From: Peronospora farinosa
Lineage: Eukaryota > Oomycota > Peronosporomycetes > Peronosporales > Peronosporaceae
DNA: 10,090 nt
Assembly: GCA_947646735.1 (NCBI GenBank)
Contig: CANTFK010000621.1
Span: 1-10,090, forward strand
Direction: 5' to 3'
Shown here: in pieces, positions 8,971 to 10,090 of the stretch
How the letters are laid out: every line of letters begins with the position of its first letter
Position numbering within the stretch: the stretch's first letter is position 1
Position numbers and translations under genes: made by a program
Notes under the pieces: generated by a model
Told to the model about the DNA's origin: nothing
What the model saw: the letters and a program-made list of their open reading frames with translations, nothing else
Database searches by the model: none

Positions 8971-10090
8971 TTTAATCGCTTTCAAAATCGAATTCTTCCT
9001 ACTCGCAATGTCTACAGGACATGCTCGCATGATTTACAATCCCGAATGTCACCTTGTCGTTAACCTCTAACAGCTGAGCGCATCATCAACGATTCCTATC
9101 TAAGCTAAGAACTCATCAATCTCAGGCTTTAACATAGTCACGATGTCTTCTGTGCATACGAGGCTTTCTGTTTTGTCTGTGCCACCATGTTTTCAAGCTT
9201 AAGGTGTTCAGTAGGTTTTCACCAACCTTTTCACGGCTCAAGGAAGAAGGTTTCATCCACAGAATCTCCTCTTACCCACGAATGCCAAAGCAGTATTTCC
9301 GCTACGTCATCGACTGATTGAAATGACTTTGTTAATATGCCAGGTAGATTCTTACCGTTTGTCCTTTCTTCTTCGTTTATCTCCGTGCCTTCTCGTAGAA
9401 ACTTCTGGGCAGGAATATCGTGTTCATCAGACGTTATGATGTCACGAATGTCGATCTCGACCTACATTCAAAGGCATATAGAGCAATAACAGCCATTACA
9501 AGAAATGGGTACGTACGCATGACGATGTTTCTCCGTCTGGCTTGCGAGCTCGGAGAGAAAATTGAAAGTACACTCGCGTTGGCCTGAACTTAAGTTATGA
9601 TCTTAAGCTCATTGTCACTTGCAACTATTGGCTGCTTACGCCGCACATCCTATCGTTGGTCGTTTGTATGAGTTATGTATTTTTGATATGTTTCTGGTAG
9701 GATTAAAACAATGGGTCACACGTTGCCTATATTCAGCTTATTATCGACGCATGCAAGACAGAGGAATTGTGGTGAGACCGTACTGTTGCACGACTATGTT
9801 GGACTGACCTCAAGGCATTGAATTCGTGGTCAAGCGGTTGGACTGATGTTGACGGACGAACGTTTGCTACTACCAAAACAGGTGGACAGAAAAGACAGAA
9901 AGGACAATATAGTACACTTAGCAATCTTGATGAGACATTTTCTGCATTATTGCGCGTCTATGTGCCAATGTACTCTTCTCATCGAAGGAGTCTACCGTGA
10001 ATGGAACTCCAAGGTCGCTAAGAAATCCAGTAAGTGAAGTACAATAGCAGACGTAGAGGTAAGAAAGAGCTTCGAACTAAGGACCTGAAT
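8971..10090. repeat. Repeat unit 9 (1120 bp)
   Basis: Both T-runs are short. It has T at both site 63 and site 85, a pairing found in no other unit. Site 410 is A, as in unit 1 only. It ends in GGACCTGAAT, exactly where the next unit would begin. Confidence 0.97.
9231..9520 (-). pseudogene. Effector copy in unit 9, stopped after the signal peptide (28 residues)
   Basis: TAA at 9434-9436 ends the frame from the ATG at 9518-9520 after 28 residues. The first T-run is short, so the early stop is the only frame lesion compared with unit 3. The codon at residue 48 is for isoleucine, as in unit 1. Confidence 0.65.

Larger units (their letters stand above)
1..10090. repeat. Tandem array of nine 1.12-kb units, each carrying an RXLR-type effector gene
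   Basis: The sequence beginning with TTTAATCGCTTTCAAAATCG recurs at 1, 1123, 2245, 3366, 4487, 5607, 6728, 7849 and 8971, always in the same orientation and always preceded by GGACCTGAAT. The unit lengths (three of 1122, four of 1121, two of 1120) add up to exactly 10090, so nothing lies outside the array. The differences in length come from two single-T indels, and I found about 13 variable sites per unit. Identity is far higher than for an old gene family, so the array is recent or is kept uniform by recombination. There are no target-site duplications, terminal inverted repeats or transposase, so it looks like a segmental tandem duplication and not a transposon cluster. The full array may extend beyond the window. 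Confidence 0.98.

Noticed and set aside
1..10090. A transposon or retrotransposon cluster
   Set aside because: The units abut directly with no terminal inverted repeats, long terminal repeats, target duplications or transposase/reverse-transcriptase motifs.
1..10090. A CRISPR array or ribosomal spacer repeat
   Set aside because: The unit is over 1.1 kb with no short repeat-spacer pattern, and I find no rRNA-like or 5S-like sequence in it.

Overview
The window is one uninterrupted tandem array: nine head-to-tail copies of a unit of 1120-1122 bp, more than 98% identical by eye, with no unique sequence at either end. It starts and ends at the same point of the unit. I see no rRNA, tRNA, CRISPR, transposase or recognisable housekeeping gene.

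Each unit carries one recognisable gene on the minus strand, a small secreted effector of the oomycete RXLR type. It has a signal peptide (residues 1 to about 20), an RXLR-like KFLR motif (residues 40-43) and an acidic EER motif (residues 51-53), followed by a short C-terminal domain that I do not recognise. This order is the hallmark of host-translocated effectors of Phytophthora and downy mildews, so an oomycete plant pathogen (Peronosporales) is the likely source. An exact match to the oomycete flanking promoter element sits 36-44 bp upstream of the ATG in every unit. GC content is about 45% by eye. I cannot name the species or assign a known Avr gene.

Only unit 3 has the effector as one uninterrupted 96-codon frame (2505-2795). 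Units 1, 2 and 8 keep the signal peptide, KFLR and EER, but one extra T in a T-run shifts the frame right after EER, giving 71 residues. Units 4, 5, 6, 7 and 9 lost one T in another T-run and stop after 28 residues, just past the signal peptide. A possible 43-nt intron over the first of these sites could make that indel harmless, so units 1, 2 and 8 may not be dead.

The layout of one unit, numbered as in unit 1, is: 1-260, no convincing gene (3' side of the effector); 261-552, effector (minus strand); 553-645, its 5' region, with the promoter element, a CTTAAG inverted repeat and a GCTCATT motif on the plus strand; 646-1122, no convincing gene. About 13 variable sites are shuffled between units in all combinations, which points to recombination or gene conversion within the array. 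The picture is a satellite-like expansion of one effector gene in which most copies are broken and the variants are being mixed.
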